From: JAJDFU01 sp964641965
GTDB lineage: Bacteria; Bacteroidota; Bacteroidia; Chitinophagales; Saprospiraceae
Assembly (NCBI GenBank): GCA_964641965.1
Contig: CAZXLD010000041.1
Location: 1-45,589, forward strand
DNA length: 45,589 nt
Reading direction: 5' to 3'
Shown here: positions 25,875-35,219 of the stretch, piece by piece
Numbering within the stretch: the stretch's first letter is position 1
Layout: the number at the start of each line of letters is the position of its first letter
Position numbers and translations under genes: made by a program
The notes under the pieces: generated by a model
The model's database searches: none
Seen by the model: the letters and a program-made list of their open reading frames with translations, nothing else
What the model was told of the DNA's origin: nothing

Positions 25875-27350
25875 TTAACTACAAAGGTCAAGCATGAGTT
25901 TTTCTATTTGCTGCTTGATCTGCCCTTCCCTCTGGCTAATGTTATTAACCAGGATACTAAAGGAATGCCAGTTGCCCGTTTTGTCCTTGAACAAACCTGA
26001 ATAGGTCCTAACGGTCTGCATACTTCCGCTTTTGGCATATAAACGGTTTTGAGCGGCCGTTCCTTGGTACAACTTACTGTAATAGGTTGAATTGCCGGCA
26101 TGAGGTAGCGCTGCAAGATAGGCAGGGCTGATCTTTTTATCCACATAGGCTTTTCGAAGGACGGATGCTAAAAACTTTGAACTGACTTTATTTTCTATGG
26201 ACAGGCCGCTTCCGTCAACGAACTCAGCTTCGGCCATGCTCAGGCCCCTACTTTGCCAGAGTTGGTTGATTGCTTGTAGGCCTGCCGTACGCGTACCTCT
26301 TCCTTGTTGAGCTAATCCTATGGAGCGCAAGAATGCTTCACAATAGAGATTGTCGCTGTACACGTTGGCTAAAGCGACTAACTTGGCCAGTGGTGGACTT
26401 TTCCATTCTTTCAACTTGGTCTTTTGCCGGTTCGACTGGGCTGAATTTGCACCTAATACCCGGCGAGTAGTTGCCTCCCCGGTAACCGAAATACCCGCCT
26501 GAGTCAATTGCTTTTTTAGATGATAAGCCGCAAATGCCGGAGGGTCCGGAAGAGAACCCTTAATCGTGAAGCGACCACTTCCCGCTGGAATAGTACCGGT
26601 TATCTTGCGATTAAATTGGAGGGGCTTTCCGTATATGTAAGCATTATCGCCTGTATTTCTTCCGGCTAATGTGACCTGATTATCCAGCTTTAACCCTGGA
26701 ACTTCCGGAGTAACCCCGTCATAGATCGGTTTTCCTCCTACGCGCATCTGTTGCCTAAAATGCAAATGATATAAGTTGTCGTGAATATTGAGACCCCAAG
26801 CTCCGGATGCGTAATAATTACCCATATCTCGTTCTTCCCAGGACGGTGCAACTGCATCTTGTGGGTTAAATGCCATTTCATCCACAATAATGCGACCATC
26901 AATCTGCCGAATCCCCTTGTTTTGAAGGGTTATCTGAACTTGTTGCAGAAAAGTAGCCAGGTCTGGCCCTTCTTTTAGGAGCTTTGACGTAAATGACGGA
27001 TCGCCAGAACCCAATAGAATAAGATCCCCTTTAAGTACGCCTTCCGAGACGGTCCCTTCTATCCAAAGTGAGGTCGTATACCGATACCCTGGTCCCAAAA
27101 GAGCCAATGCAGAAGCGGTAGTCACTGTTTTGAGGGATGAGGCTGGGATAAGTTGACGGTCTGGTTGGTGGTCCGCCAGGAGTTTGTTGTCTGAAATGGT
27201 GATAATGCTAACACTAACTTCTGCATCTTTAAGTGATTCACTGTTAACAAATTGGTCAACAATGGATTGATAGCTAGGAGCTGGATTAAGATGTGCTGGT
27301 AGTGCCCCAATGCTTAATAGGATAGGTAAAATGAAGGTGTTAAGTATCAT
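25875..27350 (-). CDS. dacB: D-alanyl-D-alanine carboxypeptidase/endopeptidase, PBP4 type (family S13)
   Basis: Periplasmic low-molecular-weight penicillin-binding protein that trims or opens peptidoglycan cross-links. The 491-residue protein starts with a signal peptide (MILNTFILPILLSIGALPAH). It carries the three active-site motifs SSLK (71-74), SDN (in VYSDNLYCEAFL) and KSG (YAKSGSMQTVR). The long insert between the first two is typical of class C PBPs. The open frame extends to 27452 and would overlap the fahA stop; the ATG at 27350 puts the signal peptide at the N-terminus and leaves 34 bp between the genes. Confidence 0.92.
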   Translation of the reverse strand: MILNTFILPILLSIGALPAHLNPAPSYQSIVDQFVNSESLKDAEVSVSIITISDNKLLADHQPDRQLIPASSLKTVTTASALALLGPGYRYTTSLWIEGTVSEGVLKGDLILLGSGDPSFTSKLLKEGPDLATFLQQVQITLQNKGIRQIDGRIIVDEMAFNPQDAVAPSWEERDMGNYYASGAWGLNIHDNLYHLHFRQQMRVGGKPIYDGVTPEVPGLKLDNQVTLAGRNTGDNAYIYGKPLQFNRKITGTIPAGSGRFTIKGSLPDPPAFAAYHLKKQLTQAGISVTGEATTRRVLGANSAQSNRQKTKLKEWKSPPLAKLVALANVYSDNLYCEAFLRSIGLAQQGRGTRTAGLQAINQLWQSRGLSMAEAEFVDGSGLSIENKVSSKFLASVLRKAYVDKKISPAYLAALPHAGNSTYYSKLYQGTAAQNRLYAKSGSMQTVRTYSGLFKDKTGNWHSFSILVNNISQREGQIKQQIEKLMLDLCS

Positions 27351-27384
27351 GGAATTATTATTGGTGTGCGATAGCTGTCCAGTA

Positions 27385-28656
27385 CTAGGGCAGAGCGGGC
27401 AATATTTGACCACTTGCTTCGCCAAAGCCGACCCGAACCCCGTTGTTCTCACAAAATCCCTTCAATCTGAGCCTATCACCGTCTTCGAGGAATTTTCTCG
27501 TACTTCCATCCGGCAGTTGAATTGGTTTTGACCCTCTCCAGGTCAGTTCCAATAGCGACCCATAAGAATCCGGTGTTGGACCGCTAATCGTACCCGAAGC
27601 ATAAAGATCTCCAACACGGATACTACAACCATTAACTGTTTGATGGGCTAATTGCTGCGACATATTCCAGTATAGGTAACGGAAATTAGACCTGCTGATA
27701 GTATGCGGCTGTCCCGTTTCTGGAATTAAATCTACTTCGAGCTTGATATCAAAAGTTTTCGGTCCGGAGGTCTTAAGGTAGGGGAGGATGGGTTCGTCCT
27801 GGATGGGACCGTCTACCCGAAAGGGTTCTAAGGCATCCAGCGTAATAATCCAGGGTGAAATAGTACTTGCAAAACTTTTTCCAAGGAAAGGCCCTAAGGG
27901 TACGTATTCCCATTTCTGGATATCCCGTGCAGACCAGTCATTAAAAAGTACTAAACCGAAAATGGCATCCTCTGCATCCTCGATGGAGATAGCTTCGCCT
28001 AGCTTCGTATTTTTACAAGTGACGAAGCCCATTTCCAATTCAAAGTCCATTAATCGAGATGGACCGAATTGTGGAAATTCAGCGTTCTCCGGCTTGGTTT
28101 GTCCCTTAGGGCGGCGTATCGGAGTTCCGGAAACAACAATCGTAGATGCTCTTCCATGGTAGCCAACGGGGAGGTGTTTCCAGTTGGGCATCAGGGCATT
28201 GTCGCGACCGCGAAACATGGTGCCAACATTGATTGCATGTTCCATGCTGGAATAGAAATCGGTATAATCGCCAACTGCAATGGGTAGCAGCATTTCTACC
28301 TGATCCTGGGGATGCAGGATGTAGTCTGCCAATTCACTGGCGTCCCATTCTTCCAGGTCTTGATCCAGAATTTGGCTTAATCGGTTTCTAACCTTTCCCG
28401 TCAGCGTTCGTCCCAATCCAATAAATGAATTCAGGGTGCTTGCTTCAAAAACAGAGCGGTCGATAGGTAAGTCATCGAAAAACCCATGCTCGGCCAAAAC
28501 TTGAATATCTACGACCTGATCACCTACTGCAGTACAAATTCGAGGAGCTAAATTTGGTTTGCGGAAAAGCCCGAAAGGAAGGTTTTGAATAGGAAAATCA
28601 CTTCCCTCCGGTACGGGCACCCATGAAGTCAATTCAGGATTGTTGGCTGGGCTCAT
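27385..28656 (-). CDS. fahA: Fumarylacetoacetase
   Basis: Hydrolyses fumarylacetoacetate to fumarate and acetoacetate, the last step of tyrosine and phenylalanine breakdown. The 423-residue protein has the N-terminal domain (FPIQNLPFGLF) and the catalytic domain. That domain carries YHGRASTIVVSGTPIRRPKG, MDFELEMGFV with metal-ligand acids, and FNDWSARDIQKWEYVPLGPF. The end GTISGPTPDSYGSLLELTW is also typical. It lies 50 bp downstream of the M14 peptidase gene. Other tyrosine-degradation genes are not in the window. Confidence 0.95.
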   Translation of the reverse strand: MSPANNPELTSWVPVPEGSDFPIQNLPFGLFRKPNLAPRICTAVGDQVVDIQVLAEHGFFDDLPIDRSVFEASTLNSFIGLGRTLTGKVRNRLSQILDQDLEEWDASELADYILHPQDQVEMLLPIAVGDYTDFYSSMEHAINVGTMFRGRDNALMPNWKHLPVGYHGRASTIVVSGTPIRRPKGQTKPENAEFPQFGPSRLMDFELEMGFVTCKNTKLGEAISIEDAEDAIFGLVLFNDWSARDIQKWEYVPLGPFLGKSFASTISPWIITLDALEPFRVDGPIQDEPILPYLKTSGPKTFDIKLEVDLIPETGQPHTISRSNFRYLYWNMSQQLAHQTVNGCSIRVGDLYASGTISGPTPDSYGSLLELTWRGSKPIQLPDGSTRKFLEDGDRLRLKGFCENNGVRVGFGEASGQILPALP

Positions 28657-28706
28657 TTAGGTAAATCTGGTTTAGGTGAACACTTTGCAGGTTCCGATTG
28701 GTACAA

Positions 28707-31229
28707 TTAGTCAACCATGAACAGCGCATTAGCAAACAAAAGTTTCCCAACTTCCCAAAACCCTCGGTACAAAGGATTGTCAAGCAGATAGATGATATTG
28801 CCTCTGCCTTTATCCTGGACACCATAAACGAGGGTGTTTTCAATCTTTTTTAACGCCTGGGCCCCTGCAAATCCTTGGTAGTAAGGATCTTTACTTATGA
28901 TACCTACATTCCATTGGTTACTCAAAGGTCGAGCTGCCATACTGGAGGTCTTAAGACTAAAGTAAGGATCTGGCAAACCGTAGGTCAAGGGATGAGAGCC
29001 ATCCATCTCAAGCCGGAAAATGGCTCCCGGTATTTGGTAGGTGATCGATTGCCGGTCGGATTCCGCATAGGCATTTGGCATAGCTTCCTCATTTGCCGCA
29101 TCGACCGACATATTTTCCTGGAGTAGCAAATCAACACCCTTAAGTCCAATCAGACTCTGATTAGCATACCCAATTGCGATCAGTTGACCACCTTGCTGGA
29201 TCCATTGGTCTAATTGGTCGCCCGTATTTCCATTGATGCCATATCTTCCTTCTGGTAAAATCAGGATATCCAATTGATCCAGGTCAATATTACCGATATT
29301 ATTAGTAGCAAAAATGTGTAAAGGCATCTCAAGAGTGCTTTCAAAGTAGTGCCATATTTGCCCAAAAGAGTAAGGCGAAACGCCTTCATCGCTTAATACA
29401 CCTATTCTGGGAAGCTTGATCAATCGGAATGCTCCCGAGCCCAGATCCGGGCCTTTACTGGTTAAACCAGTATTCACCGGGGTAATTTCAATGGAATACT
29501 CCTCTTGAAAGGCCGCCATAGTTTGGTTGAGCTTACCTACCTTTTTATTGTCGGCCCGGTTGATCACCAAAGTACCGGCCGGATAAGTACGTCCTTCCAA
29601 TTCAAAAGCCCGATTGGCGACGCGAACCTGGATCTGGGATTGTAACAAGGCAGCTAACAACTTGGCGTGTTCGGCTGAATGCCAGGACAAAACCCAGCCG
29701 ACCGGCGGAGCAGATACCTTTGGATTTGAGCGGTATTCTGTTTTTTGAAACTCCGTTTGCCATCCGGATAAATCCTGTTCGAAAGCTGCTGCTTCCAGCC
29801 CATAGGCCAGGGGTAAGGACCAAGCAGTAATATCATAGGTCAATGAGTCCTCAAGTTGGGTTTCAGGGTTGAGTAATACCTGGGCCAGGAGCCCGTTTGG
29901 TTGCCGAGCAGTGACAACGAGATCTCCTTCTTCTATCTCGAAATCAGCTTCTTCACCATCGAAATAATTCCAGCCATTCAAGGTGCCGCTTTTATTGGCT
30001 TGGCCGTATTGAATCCCATTTTTTTCTAAAAGGTTTGCTAGTGCCATCAATCGATAAGGTGATTCCCCGGCCTTAATGACAAAACTGGTATAGGTTCCCT
30101 TAGGGTTGTTTCGACTTTGCCGGTAAAAGTCCTCAAATCCATCGAGGAGTTGTTCCATGCGTTGTGATCCAACTTCCACTGTCGAAAGAGAGGTTGTAAC
30201 ATGGTGGTCAATGCGATCTTTCAAGCTGAGTGTATCCCCATTTTCCATAAGTACCGCTCGTCCAGCCTGTCCAGACCCGCCTTGCTCATAGGTCATACCA
30301 ATGGCTCCATTAAAAGTAGGCCAGGTATCCCCATAGCTTGGATACAACAGATCAAACACTTCTCGGGTAAAATAAAGCCACCCATTGGCATCAAAATACC
30401 GAGCGTGGTTCTCTCCAATGAATTGCTGGAACTCTTCCTGGAAATCAGTCACATAATCATGGAAAGGTCTTGCTGCCGGAGCAAAATAGTAGGGGGAGTT
30501 TACACCCATTTCATGCAGATCGGCATGAATATGCGGCATCCAATCTCGATAAATCTTAATTCTAGCCTGGCTTTCTATCTGGGTCTGCCAAGCCCAATCC
30601 CGATTGAGATCAAAGTGGTAGTGGTTGCTTCTTCCACCAGGCCAGGGTTCGTTATGCTCCCGGGTTCTGGTAGATGGATCTAGCTTTGTCGTTGATACCC
30701 GACGATGCCAGCTGGTATAGCGATCGTATCCATCGGGATTTAGACAAGGATCCAGGATAACGATTGTATTCTCAAGCCATGAAGAGGTACTGGCATTTTG
30801 AGGATTGGCCAGTTGGTACAGAACTTCTTTTGATGCTTCTGAGCCTGCTGCCTCATTGCCATGCACACTGTAGCTTAACCATACAATGGCGCGATCTAGG
30901 TTTTCATCGACAGTTCCTTCCAAGTGGCCTGTCCTGCGAAGGTTATTGGTTCTTATTTCTTCCAATTGAGCCAGATTCTCCGGCGTAGAAATAAAGCATA
31001 GTTGTAGCGGGCGTCCTTCGTTTGTAGTGCCATATTGGACCATTTGTACTCGATTGCTACTGGCAGCCACATGCGCTACATAGTCTGCAAGCATGAAGTG
31101 GGGTGTAAAGGCTTCCCCAAGTTGGTGCGGTAGAAATGTATCCGGAGACTGGAGCTGTGCAAAAGAAAATTGGAAGGGCAGTAAAAATGTAAATAGGGCT
31201 AAGGTTAAGCAGTGAATTCGATTTGGCAT
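28707..31229 (-). CDS. Secreted M14-family zinc carboxypeptidase
   Basis: An 840-residue exported metallopeptidase. The signal peptide ends FSFAQ (residue 25). The M14 domain has the zinc ligands H123 and E126 in SVHGNEAAGSE, a further histidine in HADLHEMG (235-240) and the candidate catalytic glutamate E315 in GMTYEQGG. Substrate-binding residues include HFDLNRDWAW. The C-terminal half (about 480-840) resembles a class I glutamine amidotransferase-like fold (LDILILPEGRYGINGNTGDQ) and is a common accessory part of large Bacteroidota M14 proteins. It lacks a T9SS tail and is probably periplasmic. It lies 184 bp downstream of metF. Confidence 0.9.
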   Translation of the reverse strand: MPNRIHCLTLALFTFLLPFQFSFAQLQSPDTFLPHQLGEAFTPHFMLADYVAHVAASSNRVQMVQYGTTNEGRPLQLCFISTPENLAQLEEIRTNNLRRTGHLEGTVDENLDRAIVWLSYSVHGNEAAGSEASKEVLYQLANPQNASTSSWLENTIVILDPCLNPDGYDRYTSWHRRVSTTKLDPSTRTREHNEPWPGGRSNHYHFDLNRDWAWQTQIESQARIKIYRDWMPHIHADLHEMGVNSPYYFAPAARPFHDYVTDFQEEFQQFIGENHARYFDANGWLYFTREVFDLLYPSYGDTWPTFNGAIGMTYEQGGSGQAGRAVLMENGDTLSLKDRIDHHVTTSLSTVEVGSQRMEQLLDGFEDFYRQSRNNPKGTYTSFVIKAGESPYRLMALANLLEKNGIQYGQANKSGTLNGWNYFDGEEADFEIEEGDLVVTARQPNGLLAQVLLNPETQLEDSLTYDITAWSLPLAYGLEAAAFEQDLSGWQTEFQKTEYRSNPKVSAPPVGWVLSWHSAEHAKLLAALLQSQIQVRVANRAFELEGRTYPAGTLVINRADNKKVGKLNQTMAAFQEEYSIEITPVNTGLTSKGPDLGSGAFRLIKLPRIGVLSDEGVSPYSFGQIWHYFESTLEMPLHIFATNNIGNIDLDQLDILILPEGRYGINGNTGDQLDQWIQQGGQLIAIGYANQSLIGLKGVDLLLQENMSVDAANEEAMPNAYAESDRQSITYQIPGAIFRLEMDGSHPLTYGLPDPYFSLKTSSMAARPLSNQWNVGIISKDPYYQGFAGAQALKKIENTLVYGVQDKGRGNIIYLLDNPLYRGFWEVGKLLFANALFMVD

Positions 31230-31413
31230 TAGCTTTGTATTGATTACAAGAAGCTAAATATAGGAAAGGGAACTAAAGTCCGGTAGCTATAGGACTATAC
31301 TCTTGCAATTCTGTGTAAATACCGCTGCCTCTTGATTGAAGGACGGTTGTTTCAAGCCGGATACCTTACCTACAAGAAATTGAGCAATAAGAGTAAATGC
31401 CAACCTGGTGATT

Positions 31414-32370
31414 TTAATATACAGCCTCGGCAATTTGCCCGATTGTATCGGAGTCACCCATGGTATAGTAATGCAGGCAGGGAACGCCCGCTTTTTTCAA
31501 TTCTTGCGATTGCGCAATGCACCATTCGATACCTACCTGGCGTCGGGCTTCTGCATTTTTAGCTGCTTCGAACTCTTTTACGAAATCACTGGGAAGGTCC
31601 ACATGAAAAATGCGGGGAATTGCGGTTAGCTGGTATTTTTTGGTGATAGGTTTAAGCCCTGGAACAATGGGAACATTAATTCCTATAGCCCTGCATTGCT
31701 TGACATAATCGAAGTAGGCCTGGTTGTTAAAGAACATTTGGGTTACGATGTAATCAGCCCCCGCTTCTACTTTGGTTTTGGTGTGGCAGAGATCCAACTC
31801 CTGATTGGGCGACTCAAAATGCTTTTCCGGATAACCGGCAACACCAATGCAAAAATCGGTTTTCTCCCCATTCGCAATATCCTGATCCAGATATTTGCCT
31901 TGGTTCATATCCTCTACCTGTCGAACCAGGTCAATAGCGTAAGGATGCCCGTCAGGCTCCGGAATAAATTTTCCATCAAATTTCCGGGCATCTCCACGAA
32001 TCGCCAAGATGTTATTGATATTCAAAAAGTTGAGGTCAATCAGTACGTTTTCTGTATCCTCTTTGGTAAATCCACCACAGATAAGGTGGGGAACGGCATC
32101 CACGCCGTATCGATGCATGATGGCTGCGCAAATCCCAACGGTTCCAGGGCGTTTCCGTATGGCTATTTTCTCAAAGTAACCACTGTCTTTCCGTTTATAG
32201 ATAAACTCTTCCCGATGGTAGGTCACATCTATAAATGGGGGCTTGAACTCCATTAGTGGGTCCAGAGCATCAAAAATAGCTTTCATGCTTCCCCCCTTCA
32301 AAGGAGGAAGTACCTCAAAAGAAATCAAAGTCTGATCATCCGCTTTTTCGAAATATTCTGTGACTTTCAT
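31414..32370 (-). CDS. metF: 5,10-methylenetetrahydrofolate reductase
   Basis: FAD enzyme reducing methylene-THF to methyl-THF for methionine synthesis. The 318 residues form the TIM barrel with LISFEVLPPLKGGS at the N-terminus. Further motifs are VDAVPHLICGGFT, NILAIRGDARK, IGVAGYPEKH and VTQMFFNN, followed by VPGLKPITK. The gene starts divergently from tetR, with a candidate -7 element at 32411-32418. No SAM riboswitch is recognisable in its leader. Confidence 0.95.
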   Translation of the reverse strand: MKVTEYFEKADDQTLISFEVLPPLKGGSMKAIFDALDPLMEFKPPFIDVTYHREEFIYKRKDSGYFEKIAIRKRPGTVGICAAIMHRYGVDAVPHLICGGFTKEDTENVLIDLNFLNINNILAIRGDARKFDGKFIPEPDGHPYAIDLVRQVEDMNQGKYLDQDIANGEKTDFCIGVAGYPEKHFESPNQELDLCHTKTKVEAGADYIVTQMFFNNQAYFDYVKQCRAIGINVPIVPGLKPITKKYQLTAIPRIFHVDLPSDFVKEFEAAKNAEARRQVGIEWCIAQSQELKKAGVPCLHYYTMGDSDTIGQIAEAVY

Positions 32371-32410
32371 AGGTGTTCGTTGCCTGATTGCAAGTACATC
32401 TTACGAACAT

Positions 32411-32418
32411 CAAAACTA
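32411..32418 (-). promoter_or_regulatory. Candidate -7 element of metF
   Basis: The minus strand reads TAGTTTTG (TAnnTTTG), 40 bp before the metF ATG. No clear -33 TTG lies at the expected distance. Confidence 0.35.
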
Positions 32419-32537
32419 CGAATACCCGGGATAATCTATTGTCATTACTGGATCAGAGTTGAGTTTCTGGCATATTCGATGAGCTAAATTATTTAAGGAT
32501 GACTATAGCCCTTGATTATTTAAGGAGCAACTCTTAT

Positions 32538-32556
32538 ATTGACTGACCGTTCAACC
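32538..32556. promoter_or_regulatory. Possible TetR-type operator
   Basis: The stretch around TTGACTGACCGTTCAA is a half-conserved palindrome (TTGA...TCAA outer arms), lying just before the ATG of the tetR gene. TetR-family proteins often bind such sites at their own promoters. If translation began at the TTG at 32539, the site would lie in the coding region. Confidence 0.3.
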
Positions 32557-32562
32557 AAAAAA

Positions 32563-33165
32563 ATGTCGCCAAGATCAAAGGAACAATTTGAGGAGATCCG
32601 GCAGCGAAGCAAAAAAGCCATTAAGGAAGCTGCATTGGAGTTGTTTGGCCATTTGGGCTATCACTCGACTTCCATTAGTCGAATTGCTCGTGAGGCAGGG
32701 GTGTCCAAGGGGTTGCTCTATAATTATTTCGAAAGTAAGGAGGCTTTACTGGAAGAAATTCTGATGGATGCTGCTGCGATAGGGGATCGGATTTTAGAAG
32801 AAGTATTAACGACCCATACTGAGCCAAGGGAAATCCTGGAAGCTATTATTCGCACCAGTTTCCAGTTTTTACGTGGAGACTTGCATTATTGGAAACTGCT
32901 TACAGCAGTGGCTTTTCAGACGGAAGTCTTGGAAGAACACGTTCCCAAGTTGCGGGAAAAGCAAATTGAATCCCAGGAAGGGATGATACAATTGTTTGAA
33001 CAAATGGGTCATCCGGATGCCAGACGGGAGGGCATTGCCTGTTCTGCTTTACTTGACGGCATAGTCATTCAATTGCTTCAAATGGGGGATCGGTTTCCGT
33101 TGGACGACATGGAAGCCTACCTGGTAGAACGATATTGTACAGTACCCAAATACCCAAAAAAATGA
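32563..33165 (+). CDS. TetR/AcrR-family transcriptional regulator
   Basis: A 200-residue one-component regulator. The N-terminal helix-turn-helix reads ALELFGHLGYHSTSISRIAR followed by EAGVSKGLLYNYFESKEAL, a textbook TetR DNA-binding domain. The rest is a ligand-binding helical domain without recognisable specificity. I choose the ATG at 32563 rather than the TTG at 32539. Its stop overlaps the start of the LolA-like gene (ATGA), so the two are translationally coupled. It is the first gene of a seven-gene envelope-transport cluster that it probably autoregulates. Confidence 0.9.
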   Translation: MSPRSKEQFEEIRQRSKKAIKEAALELFGHLGYHSTSISRIAREAGVSKGLLYNYFESKEALLEEILMDAAAIGDRILEEVLTTHTEPREILEAIIRTSFQFLRGDLHYWKLLTAVAFQTEVLEEHVPKLREKQIESQEGMIQLFEQMGHPDARREGIACSALLDGIVIQLLQMGDRFPLDDMEAYLVERYCTVPKYPKK

Positions 33166-33923
33166 ATCTTATTCCAATAGTCGTATTGCTGCACCTGGCC
33201 CATTTTACGGTTCCGTGGAACATACCTCCAAATGATCCGGAGGCTACGGCGATTATCCAAAAAGCAGATCGAAAGCTGCGCGGAAATTCAAGTCAGGCTG
33301 AAATGAAAATGACCATAGTTCGGCCAACCTGGGAACGAGAAATTCAATTGAAATCCTGGAGTTTGACAGATGAATTTTCCCTCATCCTGATTACGGCTCC
33401 GGCCCGTGACAAGGGGAACGCTTTTCTGAAGCGGCAAAAAGAATTATGGAATTGGCAACCCACCATTGACCGTATTATTAAAATGCCGCCCAGTATGATG
33501 ATGCAATCCTGGATGGGATCCGATTTCACCAACGATGACCTAATTCGTGAATCTTCTATTGTCAAGGATTATACCCACGCGTTGGATGGGGTTGAAATGG
33601 TTGATGGACGAGAATGCCACAAGATCATCCTTACTCCTAAGGAAGATGCTCCGGTAGTTTGGGGAAAGGTGATTTCGTGGATAGACAAAGCAGAGTTCAT
33701 GCAAATGAAAACGGAGTTTTACGATGAGGATGGGTATTTAGTGAATACCATGTTGGGCATGGATGTCAAGGAATTGGGCGGAAAGATCCTTCCCGGGCGC
33801 ATGGAGATGATTCCGGCGGACGAGGAAGGGCAAAAAACGGTCATTGAATACATACAGCTGAAATTCGATGTTCCTATTCAGGAAAGCTTCTTTTCTATTC
33901 AAAATATGAAGCGCATACGGTAA
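33162..33923 (+). CDS. LolA-like outer-membrane lipoprotein-sorting protein
   Basis: A 253-residue protein of the LolA/LolB-like fold often annotated as outer membrane lipoprotein-sorting protein (COG2834 type). It starts with a short signal peptide (MNLIPIVVLLHLAHFTVPWN). Family landmarks are AIIQKADRKLRGNSSQAEMK, the charged beta strands REIQLKSWSL, the loop RQKELWNWQPTIDRIIKMPP, and WMGSDFTNDDL. Such proteins carry a lipid or lipoprotein in a hydrophobic cup across the periplasm. It is not the canonical LolA of about 200 residues. Its start overlaps tetR by 4 bp, and two FtsX-type permeases follow. Confidence 0.85.
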   Translation: MNLIPIVVLLHLAHFTVPWNIPPNDPEATAIIQKADRKLRGNSSQAEMKMTIVRPTWEREIQLKSWSLTDEFSLILITAPARDKGNAFLKRQKELWNWQPTIDRIIKMPPSMMMQSWMGSDFTNDDLIRESSIVKDYTHALDGVEMVDGRECHKIILTPKEDAPVVWGKVISWIDKAEFMQMKTEFYDEDGYLVNTMLGMDVKELGGKILPGRMEMIPADEEGQKTVIEYIQLKFDVPIQESFFSIQNMKRIR

Positions 33924-33974
33924 ATGCTTCCGATAGTCAAGAGGGAAAGGTCTAACGCATAAAATAACCGGTCC

Positions 33975-35195
33975 ATGCTTTTTACAATGGCTTGGCGCAA
34001 TATCTGGAGGAATACTCGTAGAACGTTGATCACGGTCTCCTCGATTTTATTCGCCGTCCTGTTTTCATCCTTTTTGAGTGCTTTTCAGGAGGGCGCATGG
34101 GATCAAATGATCAATAATGTGGTCAACTACTATTATGGTTATGCCCAAGTTCATCAGCAAGGGTTCTGGGAGGACCAAAGTATAGACCGGGCTTTTGAAT
34201 ATGTCGATACCCTCGACCGGGTGGTTGGTGGGATTGATGAAATCAAGGGAATGGTACCGCGGATCGAATCCTTTGCATTGGCTTCCTACGGATCGTCTAC
34301 CACCGGGGTGTTGGTAACGGGTATTGACCCGGAGGCGGAAAATCGGATGACTCGATTGAAGGATCGGTTGGTTGAGGGCAGGTACCTGGGGAAGGGAACT
34401 GAAGCTGTTTTAGTTGGAAAAGGGGTGGCCGAACGATTAAAACTGGGTGTGGGAGATACTTTAGTGCTGATCAGCCAGGGGTTCCACGGTGTAAATGCAG
34501 CTGGCAAATATCCCGTTGCAGGATTACTCAGTTTTCCATCTCCGGAATTGAATAAGCAAATGGTTTATCTACCTCTTCCGACAGCACAATGGTTTTACGG
34601 TGCTGAAGGCAGGGTTACTACCCTTGCACTGCATTTAAAGGACCAAAAGAGTACGGCTTTGGCGGTCAAGGAGCTTCGCAGCCAACTGGAGTTGGCAGAC
34701 TACGAGGTTATGGACTGGAAAGAACTTATGCCCGATCTGCTGGAAGCAAGAACGCTGGATACAGCCGGGAATGTGATCGTCTACATCATTCTTTATCTGA
34801 TCATTGCTTTCGGGATTTTCGGGACCATACTTATGATGACCAATGAGCGTCAGTACGAATTTGGAATTCTGACTAGTATCGGCATGCACCGAAGGCAATT
34901 GGCAACTACCGTTTCCTTAGAAATTTTGCTGCTGGGCGTCTTGGGATCTATTGCCGGTATACTGGTAAGCGCCCCATTGGTTTATTATTTCCACATCAAT
35001 CCAGTGGAATTTAGCGGAGACTATGCGGTAAGCATGGAACGATTTGGCTTTGAGCCCATTTTCCCCACCAAATGGGCGATGGATATCTTTTTAAATCAAG
35101 CATTGGTAGTATTCGTGATCACCATCGTTTTGGCAGTCTATCCGGTGATACGGATTATGCGCTTAGACCCGATCACGGCTATGCGGTCATCCTGA
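33975..35195 (+). CDS. ABC transporter permease, FtsX/LolC type
   Basis: A 406-residue inner-membrane protein with one transmembrane helix at the N-terminus (MAWRNIWRNTRRTLITVSSI onward). A large periplasmic domain follows (about 45-260), then three C-terminal helices typical of the FtsX domain (VIVYIILYLIIAFGIFGTIL, ILLLGVLGSIAGILV, and ALVVFVITIVLAVYPVIRIM). The topology matches LolC/LolE and MacB permeases. It lies 51 bp after the LolA-like gene and 24 bp before a second, related permease with the same start (AWRNIWRN), so the two probably form a heterodimer. Confidence 0.9.
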   Translation: MLFTMAWRNIWRNTRRTLITVSSILFAVLFSSFLSAFQEGAWDQMINNVVNYYYGYAQVHQQGFWEDQSIDRAFEYVDTLDRVVGGIDEIKGMVPRIESFALASYGSSTTGVLVTGIDPEAENRMTRLKDRLVEGRYLGKGTEAVLVGKGVAERLKLGVGDTLVLISQGFHGVNAAGKYPVAGLLSFPSPELNKQMVYLPLPTAQWFYGAEGRVTTLALHLKDQKSTALAVKELRSQLELADYEVMDWKELMPDLLEARTLDTAGNVIVYIILYLIIAFGIFGTILMMTNERQYEFGILTSIGMHRRQLATTVSLEILLLGVLGSIAGILVSAPLVYYFHINPVEFSGDYAVSMERFGFEPIFPTKWAMDIFLNQALVVFVITIVLAVYPVIRIMRLDPITAMRSS

Positions 35196-35219
35196 TTCAA
35201 ACCTTTAAAATTCCAGATC

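Noticed and set aside
27351..27452. Longer N-terminus for the PBP4-type protein (start at 27452)
   Set aside because: It would overlap the end of fahA and place the signal peptide 34 residues inside the protein.
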